Assembly (NCBI GenBank): GCA_023228765.1
Contig: JALOAM010000145.1
Span: forward strand, 1-8,107
From: Dehalococcoidia bacterium
Lineage (GTDB): Bacteria > Chloroflexota > Dehalococcoidia > UBA2979
DNA: 8,107 nucleotides
Direction of reading: 5' to 3'
Shown: positions 1-7,866 of the stretch, piece by piece
Numbering within the stretch: the stretch's first letter is position 1
Layout: each line of letters opens with the position of its first letter
Translations under genes and position numbers: made by a program
Notes under the pieces: model-generated
What the model saw: only the letters and a program-made list of their open reading frames with translations
Database searches by the model: none
Told to the model about the DNA's origin: nothing

Positions 1-107
1 CGCTTCGATGCCTCGACCGACCGAGGCCATCGGGCGGGGCGTCGTCGCCTCGGACGTGGCGGGACCACTGAGTAGTATCGACCGCCGATGATGAACGCGC
101 GGAACAG

Positions 108-2501
<2,394 letters not shown>

Positions 2502-2572
2502 GGGCCCTCGGGAGGCTCGGACGCTGGCCTCGATGGGTTGTCGCGCAGGGGTGAGGCAGTCCCCCACCCCAC

Positions 2573-2593
2573 CCTCCCCCGCGAGGGGGGAGG
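2573..2593. repeat. Perfect G/C hairpin downstream of the UvrA-like gene; possible dispersed intergenic palindrome or terminator
   Basis: CCTCCCCC (2573-2580) pairs perfectly with GGGGGAGG (2586-2593) around a 5-nt loop, 71 nt after the stop codon of the UvrA-like gene. There is no T-run after it, so it is not a classical intrinsic terminator. The C-rich lead-in (CCCCCACCCCACC) followed by an inverted C/G block resembles intergenic palindromes that recur many times in high-GC genomes; that resemblance is from memory. Either reading, transcript end or dispersed repeat, is possible. Confidence 0.5.
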
Positions 2594-2615
2594 CGGTCAG
2601 AGGCCTGACGATGCG

Positions 2616-2645
2616 TTGATCGTGGGGAGGGGCGCTCCCTACACT
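2616..2645 (+). promoter_or_regulatory. Candidate sigma70-type promoter for the rpsF cluster
   Basis: TTGATC (2616-2621) matches four of six bases of the -35 consensus. TACACT (2640-2645) matches four of six of the -10 consensus, with an 18-nt spacer. It lies in the only long non-coding gap, after the hairpin behind the UvrA-like gene, and would start transcripts near 2652, giving a leader of about 90 nt before rpsF. The match is moderate, and such matches also occur by chance. Its position is the best support. Confidence 0.45.
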
Positions 2646-2672
2646 CGTTGCTCATCCCATTACCGCTGGATC

Positions 2673-2716
2673 GGGGTGGACCGGCGTCGCCAACCAGGCG
2701 GCCGGCGTTCCACCTC
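2673..2716 (+). promoter_or_regulatory. Candidate rpsF leader hairpin (possible S6:S18 autoregulatory site)
   Basis: A long bulged hairpin can be drawn. GGGGTGGA (2673-2680) pairs with TCCACCTC (2709-2716), with one G-U pair. CCGG (2681-2684) pairs with CCGG (2702-2705). TCGCC (2687-2691) pairs with GGCGG (2697-2701), with one U-G pair, and the loop is AACCA. Bulges are CG on the 5' side (2685-2686) and CGT on the 3' side (2706-2708). The structure ends 18 nt before the rpsF ribosome binding site. Known rpsF leaders in other bacteria bind the S6:S18 complex through a GC-rich bulged stem with a CCG element. Here CCG occurs on both arms but is paired in this drawing. The fold is seen in the sequence; the regulatory role is inference. 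Confidence 0.4.
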
Positions 2717-2743
2717 CATGTGTCCAGGATCAGCGGAGGCTAC

Positions 2744-3301
2744 GTGAACGAATACGAGATGATGACGGTGTTCCATCCGCGGATGAACGCGGATGAGACC
2801 ACGGCGGCTGTGACCTCGCTGGAGGAGCAGATCGTCGCCAACGGTGGGGAACTGCTCTCCACTGACAACTGGGGCCGGCGCCGGCTCGCGTACCCGATCG
2901 ACGGCGCGGTGGACGGCACCTACGTCCTGATGACCTTCAAGATGCCCGCCCAGGGCGCCGCTCCGCTGGAGCGCTGGATCCGCCTGTCGGAGTCGACCCT
3001 CCGGCACTTGCTGATCCGTGGCATCATCCCCTTCGAGGGCGACCGGCACGGCCGGGACGATCGTGACGACCGCTATGGCCGTGACGATCGCGATGACCGT
3101 GACGACCGCGACCGTGATGACCGTGACGGGGGCGACGACCGCGACGCGCGCGACTCTGGTGAGTCCGAGCAGCCGCGTTCGGAGGCCTCGGCGGCTCCTG
3201 CGGCGGCTGTCGCCGAATCGACGCCCGAGGCGGCTGCCGACGCTGCCCCGGACGAGTCCTCCGACGAGGGTGGCGAGGCCGCCCCGACGGACGAGGACTA
3301 G
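2744..3301 (+). CDS. rpsF: 30S ribosomal protein S6 with long Arg/Asp-rich and acidic C-terminal extension
   Basis: Encodes 185 residues. Residues 1-98 are a standard S6 ferredoxin-like fold: the N-terminus NEYEMMTVFHP, the NWGRRRLAYPI strand region, the YVLMTFKM strand, and LLIRGIIPFEG at the end of the core. S6 binds S18 and 16S rRNA on the platform of the small subunit. I chose GTG 2744 because GGAGG lies at 2735-2739, four nt upstream, and because the family begins with M-x-x-YE; upstream in-frame codons would add a non-homologous leader. The core ends near residue 100, the usual length of bacterial S6. After it come an Arg/Asp tandem-repeat segment (101-137) and an Ala/Glu/Ser/Pro acidic tail (138-185), nearly half the protein. 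The tail is probably disordered. The gene is first in an rpsF-ssb-rpsR cluster, with 27 nt before ssb, and may be controlled by the leader hairpin upstream. Confidence 0.97.
   Translation: MNEYEMMTVFHPRMNADETTAAVTSLEEQIVANGGELLSTDNWGRRRLAYPIDGAVDGTYVLMTFKMPAQGAAPLERWIRLSESTLRHLLIRGIIPFEGDRHGRDDRDDRYGRDDRDDRDDRDRDDRDGGDDRDARDSGESEQPRSEASAAPAAAVAESTPEAAADAAPDESSDEGGEAAPTDED
3044..3154 (+). repeat. Arg/Asp tandem repeat encoding the start of the S6 tail
   Basis: Degenerate in-frame repeats of a GACGACCGC/GACGATCGT-like unit encode RDDRDD-type residues 101-137 of S6. Synonymous codons differ between copies (GAC/GAT, CGC/CGT), so the protein pattern is conserved better than the DNA. That argues against a very recent slippage expansion. 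Confidence 0.8.
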
Positions 3302-3328
3302 GCCTCTCCCCCTACCGGAGAACGCAAC

Positions 3329-3754
3329 GTGCTCAACAAGTGCATGGTCATCGGTCACCTGGGCGCAGACCCGGAGATGCGGTACACGGCGAACGGCAGT
3401 GCCGTGACGACGTTCCGCGTCGCCACCAGCCGCACGTTCAACGACGGCAGCGGCGAGCGCCGCGAGGAGACCGAGTGGTTCCGGGTCGTGACCTGGAACC
3501 GTCTCGCCGAGATCTGCGCGCAGTACCTCACGAAGGGCCGCCTGGTCTACGTGGAGGGCCGCCTGCAGACCCGCTCCTGGGACGACCAGCAGGGCCAGAA
3601 GCGCTACACAACTGAACTCATCGCTCAGGAAGTGAAGTTCCTGGGCGGTGGCCGTGATGGCGGCGGCCCGGGCGGTGGAGGCTTTTCCAGCCCCGGCTTC
3701 GCCACCGGACCCGACAACGAAGGTGACATCGACCCGGACGACCTGCCGTTCTAG
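3329..3754 (+). CDS. ssb: Single-stranded DNA-binding protein (SSB)
   Basis: A 141-residue SSB. The OB-fold occupies about residues 1-106: it opens with MLNKCMVIGHLGADPEMRYT, then AVTTFRVATSR, the strongly conserved TEWFRVVTWNRLAE block (W50, F51, W56) and the YVEGRLQTRSW strand (W84). A short Gly-rich linker (107-118) leads to an acidic tip ending DIDPDDLPF (133-141). This is the conserved tail through which SSB recruits replication and repair proteins. The protein should work as a tetramer coating single-stranded DNA. The start is GTG 3329 with GGAG at 3317-3320, eight nt upstream. The linker is short, so the protein is at the small end of the family. Its place between rpsF and rpsR is the usual bacterial arrangement, with 27 nt before and 42 nt after. 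The core lacks anything odd. Confidence 0.98.
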   Translation: MLNKCMVIGHLGADPEMRYTANGSAVTTFRVATSRTFNDGSGERREETEWFRVVTWNRLAEICAQYLTKGRLVYVEGRLQTRSWDDQQGQKRYTTELIAQEVKFLGGGRDGGGPGGGGFSSPGFATGPDNEGDIDPDDLPF

Positions 3755-3796
3755 CGGTCCGCTAGAGGCAGCCCCGGGTCCGCGGAGGATTCCCCA

Positions 3797-4147
3797 ATGG
3801 TGAGTGAACGAGGCGACCGAGACCGTGGTGGCGATCGCGACCGTGGTGGTGACCGCGGCGACCGTGGCCCCCGCCGTGGTGGTGGGGGCGGCGGCGGTGG
3901 CGGCCGGTTCCGGCGCGCCCGCGGCTGCGAGTTCTGCCGCGGCAAGGTGGACGTGGTGGACTACAAGGACACCCAGCTCCTCCGCCGCTACATCACGGAG
4001 CGCGGCAAGATGGAGCCCCGCCGCAAGGTGGGTACCTGCGCGAAGCACCAGCGCGTCGTGTCGCAGGCGATCAAGCGCGCGCGGCACCTGGCGCTGATCC
4101 CGTACACCTCGGAACACGTCCGGGTGTCCGGCGGCTCGCGCCGGTAG
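3797..4147 (+). CDS. rpsR: 30S ribosomal protein S18 with Gly/Asp/Arg N-terminal extension
   Basis: Encodes 116 residues. The S18 core spans about 43-106: GCEFC (43-47), VDVVDYKDTQLLRRYITERGK, RRKVGTCAKHQR (CAKH at 81-84) and ending RARHLALIPYT. S18 is a small-subunit platform protein that dimerises with S6. The CxxC plus CxxH arrangement fits a zinc-binding (C+) form, as described for several ribosomal proteins. The first 42 residues are an unusual extension: GDRDRG repeats (6-24), then PRR, nine consecutive glycines (28-36) and RFRRARG. Bacterial S18 is usually 70-90 residues, so this is long. The start is ATG 3797 with GGAGG at 3784-3788, eight nt upstream. The extension is likely flexible and strongly basic. 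Its Arg/Asp motif echoes the S6 tail. It is the last gene of the rpsF cluster. No rplI follows, unlike in many bacteria. Confidence 0.97.
   Translation: MVSERGDRDRGGDRDRGGDRGDRGPRRGGGGGGGGGRFRRARGCEFCRGKVDVVDYKDTQLLRRYITERGKMEPRRKVGTCAKHQRVVSQAIKRARHLALIPYTSEHVRVSGGSRR
3812..3868 (+). repeat. 18-nt in-frame tandem repeat encoding GDRDRG in the S18 N-terminus
   Basis: GGCGACCGAGACCGTGGT (3812-3829) is followed by GGCGATCGCGACCGTGGT (3830-3847), with two differences, both silent. A related, diverged third copy (GGTGACCGCGGCGACCGTGG) comes next. It encodes GDRDRG-GDRDRG-GDRGDRG. The near-identical first two copies fit tandem duplication. Confidence 0.8.
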
Positions 4148-4206
4148 ACCGGCGCTGCACCCGGACCCGCTCCCCGGGGACGCACTGATTGCCGGCATGA
4201 TCGTGG

Positions 4207-4246
4207 GACGCCGTCGCGAGGGTTCTGCAGGCCTCGCGGCGGCGTC
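4207..4246 (+). terminator. Strong 15-bp hairpin between rpsR and the parvulin-like gene
   Basis: GACGCCGTCGCGAGG (4207-4221) pairs with CCTCGCGGCGGCGTC (4232-4246) over 15 positions. The only exception to Watson-Crick pairing is one T opposite G, a U-G wobble in RNA. The loop has 10 nt and contains CTGCAG. It begins 59 nt after the rpsR stop and ends four nt before the GGAAGG ribosome binding site (4251-4256) of the next gene. No T-run follows, so complete intrinsic termination is unlikely. It could cause partial termination, protect the 3' end of the rpsF transcript, or affect translation of the downstream gene. Confidence 0.6.
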
Positions 4247-4266
4247 TGTCGGAAGGAACGCAGCCC

Positions 4267-5454
4267 GTGGCGGGTTCCTCGAAGGCTGACAAGCGCGCAG
4301 CGCGCGAGCAGCGACAGCACGAGCGGGAGGAGCGCGCCGCGCGCCGGCGTCGCACCCACGGCCCGGAGGGCGACCGCCAGCAGAACCTGATCTACCTCGC
4401 CGCGGGCGGTATCCTCGCGCTGGTCATCCTCGTCGTCGTGGTCGGCGTGGTGATGACGGTCATCCTCCCGCCCCGCGCGCATGTCCTGACCGTCGGCGAC
4501 GCCGACTTCTCCGCGAGTGATATCGCCGATCGGGCGAAGTACCTCGTGACCCCTGGCAGCGGCGACGCGCAGCAGGACCCGGCCAACACCGCGATCGACT
4601 CGCTCATCGGCCAGGAGATCCTGTTCCAGGTGGGCGCGCCCATGGTCGCCGAGGTCACGGACCAGGAGGTCCGCGACGCCATCGCGCAGCAGCTCGGCCT
4701 CAGCGTTCCTCAGCTGGAGGAGACCGCGACTCCGGAAGCGACGCCCGAGGCGTCCGCCACCGGTGAGGCCACCGGGACCGCCGAGGTGACCGCGACCGAG
4801 CTCGCCACGGAGACGCCGACGGCGACCCCGGCGGAGACCGGCACGCCGACGCCAGAGGCTACCCCCTACACGGACCAGCAGTACGCCGATGCGCTCGCCA
4901 CGTTCCTCCGGCAGGCGCCCATCGGGCGCACCCAGCTCGAGGAGATCATCCGCGCCGGCCTCATCGAGGAGCGCCTCGAGGAGCAGTTCCGCGGCGAGCT
5001 GCCGGAGTCCGGCGACCAGTTCGAGCTGCTCATGGTGCAGACGGACGACCGCGCCGCCGCCCAGCGGCTCATCGACGCGGTGCGTGGCGGCGCCGACTTC
5101 GCCGAGACCGCAACCGCGGAGGGCATCCTGGAGAGCGCGGACGCCGTGACCGAGCTGGGGTGGTTCGCCCCGACGAGCCTGAACGAACGCGTGACCCCGG
5201 CCCTGCAGGACCTCCAGACCGGCGATGTCTCGGACGTCGTGGAGGACTCGCGCCGCGTGGGCTACGAGGTCTACTTCATGGTGGAGCGCACGACCGACCA
5301 GCCCTACGACGAAGCCGTGAAGGACCAGCTCGCCCGCCGCGCCCTCAACGACTGGAAGGAAGCGCAGGAGGCCACGGTCGGCGTGGAGCGCGACCTCTCC
5401 TCCGGCGAGGACCAGTGGATCCGCGACCAGGTCCTGGACTACCTCCGTGGCTAG
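4267..5454 (+). CDS. Membrane-anchored SurA/PpiC-like (parvulin-type) protein with degenerate active site
   Basis: Encodes 395 residues. A very basic cytoplasmic start (1-37, with ARRRRT) precedes one transmembrane segment (about 41-66), so the rest should lie outside the membrane. No lipobox or cleavage site is visible. Residues 70-150 look like a SurA N-terminal helical region (VGDADFSASDIADRA, IDSLIGQEILFQVG). A Thr/Pro/Glu/Ala linker (152-200) interrupts it, and helices resume at 201-245. A parvulin-like domain follows at about 250-342: AVRGGADFAETAT, LGWFAPTSLNERVTPALQDLQTGDVSDVV, GYEVYFMVE. Active parvulins usually have His in the first strand (RHIL) and in GYHI. Here these read FELLMVQ and GYEVYF, so isomerase activity is doubtful and a chaperone role is more likely. 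The start is GTG 4267 with GGAAGG ten nt upstream. The gene overlaps hom by eight nt. Related genes are typically annotated as peptidylprolyl isomerase or SurA N-terminal domain protein. Confidence 0.85.
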   Translation: MAGSSKADKRAAREQRQHEREERAARRRRTHGPEGDRQQNLIYLAAGGILALVILVVVVGVVMTVILPPRAHVLTVGDADFSASDIADRAKYLVTPGSGDAQQDPANTAIDSLIGQEILFQVGAPMVAEVTDQEVRDAIAQQLGLSVPQLEETATPEATPEASATGEATGTAEVTATELATETPTATPAETGTPTPEATPYTDQQYADALATFLRQAPIGRTQLEEIIRAGLIEERLEEQFRGELPESGDQFELLMVQTDDRAAAQRLIDAVRGGADFAETATAEGILESADAVTELGWFAPTSLNERVTPALQDLQTGDVSDVVEDSRRVGYEVYFMVERTTDQPYDEAVKDQLARRALNDWKEAQEATVGVERDLSSGEDQWIRDQVLDYLRG

Positions 5455-6757
5455 CTCCACCTCCGCCGCCCCCATCGGGCTTGCGCTCCTCGGCGCGGGG
5501 AACATCGGTTCCGCCGTGGTCGCCGCAGTGCAGCGCGCGGGGGAGCGGTACGCCGCCCGCGTCGGCGCGCCGCTGGAGGTCCGCCGCGTGCTGGTGCGGG
5601 ACACCTCGAAGGCCCGTCCCGGCCTCGAGCCCTCGCAGATCACGGACCGCATCGAGGACGTGCTCGCCGATGAGGGCGCGTCGATCGTGATCGAGTTCAT
5701 GGGCGGCGAGGAGCCGGCGCGCACCTATATCGAGATGGCGCTGAACTCCGGCCGCCACGTCGTCACCGCGAACAAGGAGGTGATGGCGAAGCACGGCGCC
5801 GCGCTCCTCCAGCTGGCGTACGACCGAGGCGTGCGACTCCAGTACGAGGCCTCCGTGGGCGGGGGCATCCCCGTGATCGCCCCGCTCTCGCGCGACCTCC
5901 TCGCGAACGAGGTGACCGCCGTCACCGCGATCATCAACGGCACCACAAACTACATGCTCACCGCCATGACCCAGCAGGGCGCGGGGTACGAGGAAGTGCT
6001 CGCGGAGGCGCAGCGCCTCGGCTACGCCGAGCCTGACCCCACCGCGGACGTGGAGGGCATCGACGCCGCGTACAAGATCGCGGTCCTCTGCGGACTCGCC
6101 TTCAACGTCGACGTCGCGCCGACCGAGGTGGACCGGCGCGGCATCTCCACGATCACGGCGCGCGATATCGCGTATGCCGCACAGCTCGGATACGTGATCA
6201 AGCTCCTCGCCCGCGCGCGCCTCGTCGACGGTGAGATCGAGGCGACCGTGCGCCCCACGCTCGTCGGCGCTTCGGAGCCGCTCGCGAAGGTGGACGGCGT
6301 CCTGAACGCCGTGCAGTTCGAGGGCGATCTCGTCGGGCGCGTGATGTTCGAGGGACCGGGCGCCGGCCAGGGCCCGACGGCCTCCTCGATCCTCGCGGAC
6401 GTGCTCGATGTCGCGCAGGACGTGGCGCAGGGTCGGAAGCCGCTCGCCTTCATCCCGCGGCGCAAGCTGCGCGTCCGTCCGGCAGAGGAGCACGAGGCCC
6501 GCGCCTACCTGCGTATCGGTGTCCTCGACCAGCCCGGCGTGCTCGCAGCCATCGCCACCGCGCTCGGCGACGAGGGCGTCTCGATCTCCTCGGTGCTCCA
6601 GTACGAGTCCGAGTACACCGGCGGCGACGAGGGCACGGCGGAGCTGGTGCTCACCACCCACGGCGCGCCCGGGCGAGCCTTCGCTGCCGCGCTCGATGTC
6701 ATCCGGGAGCTGGACGTGGTCCGCGAGATCGGCAACGTCCTTCCGATGGAGGGCTAG
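5447..6757 (+). CDS. hom: Homoserine dehydrogenase with C-terminal ACT domain
   Basis: A 436-residue NAD(P)-dependent enzyme that reduces aspartate semialdehyde to homoserine, the branch point toward threonine and methionine. The Rossmann nucleotide site is GAGNIG (16-21). TANKEVMAKHG holds the conserved Lys110. EASVGGGIPVI (135-144) and NGTTNYML (164-171) are family motifs. Residues 188-210 match the homoserine dehydrogenase signature in full, including the Asp206/Lys210 pair corresponding to the catalytic D-x3-K of characterised enzymes. An ACT domain (about 352-430, YLRIGVLDQPGVLAAIATAL) suggests feedback control, probably by threonine. It is not fused to aspartokinase. The start is GTG 5447, inside the end of the upstream gene; no clear ribosome binding site precedes it, so translation is probably coupled. 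The length is normal for the monofunctional type. Threonine synthase lies two genes downstream. Confidence 0.97.
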   Translation: MASSTSAAPIGLALLGAGNIGSAVVAAVQRAGERYAARVGAPLEVRRVLVRDTSKARPGLEPSQITDRIEDVLADEGASIVIEFMGGEEPARTYIEMALNSGRHVVTANKEVMAKHGAALLQLAYDRGVRLQYEASVGGGIPVIAPLSRDLLANEVTAVTAIINGTTNYMLTAMTQQGAGYEEVLAEAQRLGYAEPDPTADVEGIDAAYKIAVLCGLAFNVDVAPTEVDRRGISTITARDIAYAAQLGYVIKLLARARLVDGEIEATVRPTLVGASEPLAKVDGVLNAVQFEGDLVGRVMFEGPGAGQGPTASSILADVLDVAQDVAQGRKPLAFIPRRKLRVRPAEEHEARAYLRIGVLDQPGVLAAIATALGDEGVSISSVLQYESEYTGGDEGTAELVLTTHGAPGRAFAAALDVIRELDVVREIGNVLPMEG

Positions 6758-6761
6758 CGCG

Positions 6762-7853
6762 ATGACCTCCGAGGGCCCGCGTGACCGCACGCCGGATGGC
6801 GGCTCCCTCGACGGTGGACTGTTGCGCGACCGCCCGGAGGATCCCCTCCGCGGCACGTGGGTCGCGGACGGCGTGCAGGACGCCCTCCGCCGCGTGGACC
6901 TGCTGACCCGCGAGCTGGACCAGGTGGAGACGGTCCTCCGCACGCAGTCCGAGGACGTCTCCCGCCTCCGCGACAGCCTCCAGGTCGTCGAGGGCCGCAC
7001 GACGCGGCACGAGGCCGGCCAGGAGCAGACGCGCGAGGTGCGCCAGGAGCTCTCGGAGCTGGGTGAGCGCCTGGCCCAGGAGGCCGCACTCCGCCGCGAC
7101 CTCGTCGCGCAGGTCGAACGCTTCCGGGGCCGGGACGCTGAGAACCAGCAGGAGCTGTTCCGCGCCCTCCAGGTGATCGCGACCCGACTCGACGAGATCG
7201 ACGGGCGCGCCTCCGCGGAGACGCTGCGCCAGCGCCACTTCGCCGACGAGATCGCCGAGGTCGGCCACGAGGGTGACGGCGTGGAGGCGCGACTCGAAGC
7301 CCTCGAACGTCGCGTCGCCGCGGAGTTCGAGGGCAACCGCCACCTCGGTACGGAGGTCGCGCGGCTCGCCTCCAGCATCACGGGCCTCATGTCCGCGCTC
7401 GAAGCCGCCGAGGCACGCTCGCGCGCGGTGACGCTGGACCAGCACCGCCTCGACGAGGAGGTCGCCGCGCTCCGTGCGGTCCGCGACCGCGAGGCCGAGC
7501 TGCGCGAGGTGATCGCGCAGCAGCGCGCGAACCGCGCCCGCCTCGAGGACCGCATGACGCAGATCGAGGAACGCATCGAGGAACTCGCCCGCGCGGTCGC
7601 GGAGTCCTCGGAGGCGCGGGCACTCCTCCAGCGGCAGGTCGCCGGCGAGGCCGAGCAGCGCCGGGCGCTGACCGAGCGGATCGAGGGCCAGCGCGACACC
7701 TTCCTCGAGCACATGCGCCGCCAGGTGAAGGCGGAGCAGGCCAGTCACCGCCGCGTGATCGAGGACATGGAGCGCGAGATCCGCCTGTCGCGCCAGTTGC
7801 TGGTGCGGCTGTCGGAGGACACGGACGAGTCGGAGCAGGAACACCCTCTTTAG
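6762..7853 (+). CDS. Coiled-coil protein of unknown function in the hom-thrC operon
   Basis: I do not recognise a family. The 363-residue product has a Pro/Gly/Asp-rich start (1-32), then an almost continuous helical, heptad-patterned stretch rich in Glu, Arg, Ala, Leu and Gln (about 35-350), and a short acidic end (SEDTDESEQEHPL). There is no signal peptide, no transmembrane segment, no cysteine and no nucleotide-binding motif, so it is probably a cytoplasmic elongated oligomer. Three segments repeat with an exact 35-residue period (142-246), equal to five heptads. The start is ATG 6762 with GGAGGG (6748-6753) eight nt upstream, four nt after the hom stop. The open frame continues upstream within hom, but that region lacks support. 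Spacing places it in one operon with hom and thrC. Alternatives include a scaffold, a cytoskeletal filament or a structural maintenance-like helper; none can be chosen from sequence. Confidence 0.85.
   Translation: MTSEGPRDRTPDGGSLDGGLLRDRPEDPLRGTWVADGVQDALRRVDLLTRELDQVETVLRTQSEDVSRLRDSLQVVEGRTTRHEAGQEQTREVRQELSELGERLAQEAALRRDLVAQVERFRGRDAENQQELFRALQVIATRLDEIDGRASAETLRQRHFADEIAEVGHEGDGVEARLEALERRVAAEFEGNRHLGTEVARLASSITGLMSALEAAEARSRAVTLDQHRLDEEVAALRAVRDREAELREVIAQQRANRARLEDRMTQIEERIEELARAVAESSEARALLQRQVAGEAEQRRALTERIEGQRDTFLEHMRRQVKAEQASHRRVIEDMEREIRLSRQLLVRLSEDTDESEQEHPL
7185..7499 (+). repeat. Three 35-residue repeats inside the coiled-coil protein
   Basis: Protein residues 142-176, 177-211 and 212-246 align without gaps. 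RLDEIDGRASAE, RLEALERRVAAE and ALEAAEARSRAV head the units. RHFADEIAEV, RHLGTEVARL and HRLDEEVAAL sit at the same offset of 16-17 residues in each. The similarity is in the protein pattern; the DNA copies are well diverged. Confidence 0.6.
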
Positions 7854-7866
7854 TGGAGTCACAACG

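Noticed and set aside
1..75. End of a preceding gene at the left edge
   Set aside because: All three plus frames reach a stop between 69 and 91, so a tail of an upstream gene is possible. The fragment is too short to show any family or to choose a frame.
73..78. TAGTAT as a -10 box for the UvrA-like gene
   Set aside because: No acceptable -35 element lies 16-18 nt upstream (the best is TCGGAC with two matches).
2648..2743. Upstream extension of rpsF to a start at 2648
   Set aside because: The extra 32 residues have no S6 similarity. GTG 2744 has a GGAGG site and gives the family N-terminus, and the extension would overlap the candidate leader hairpin.
3044..3154. Repeats in rpsF considered as a CRISPR array or other non-coding repeat
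   Set aside because: The units are short, in frame, contiguous without spacers, and encode a consistent Arg/Asp pattern in a real protein.
6408..6761. Upstream extension of the coiled-coil gene into hom
   Set aside because: That stretch lies fully inside the ACT domain coding region of hom in another frame. ATG 6762 has a good ribosome binding site right after the hom stop.
5345..7714. Very long minus-strand open frame (789 codons) opposite hom and the coiled-coil gene
   Set aside because: The product is Ser/Arg/Ala-rich without recognisable motifs and spans several well-supported plus-strand genes. It is an antisense artefact of GC-rich codon use. The minus frames at 2660-4198, 3988-5724 and 6699-7904 were rejected for the same reason.
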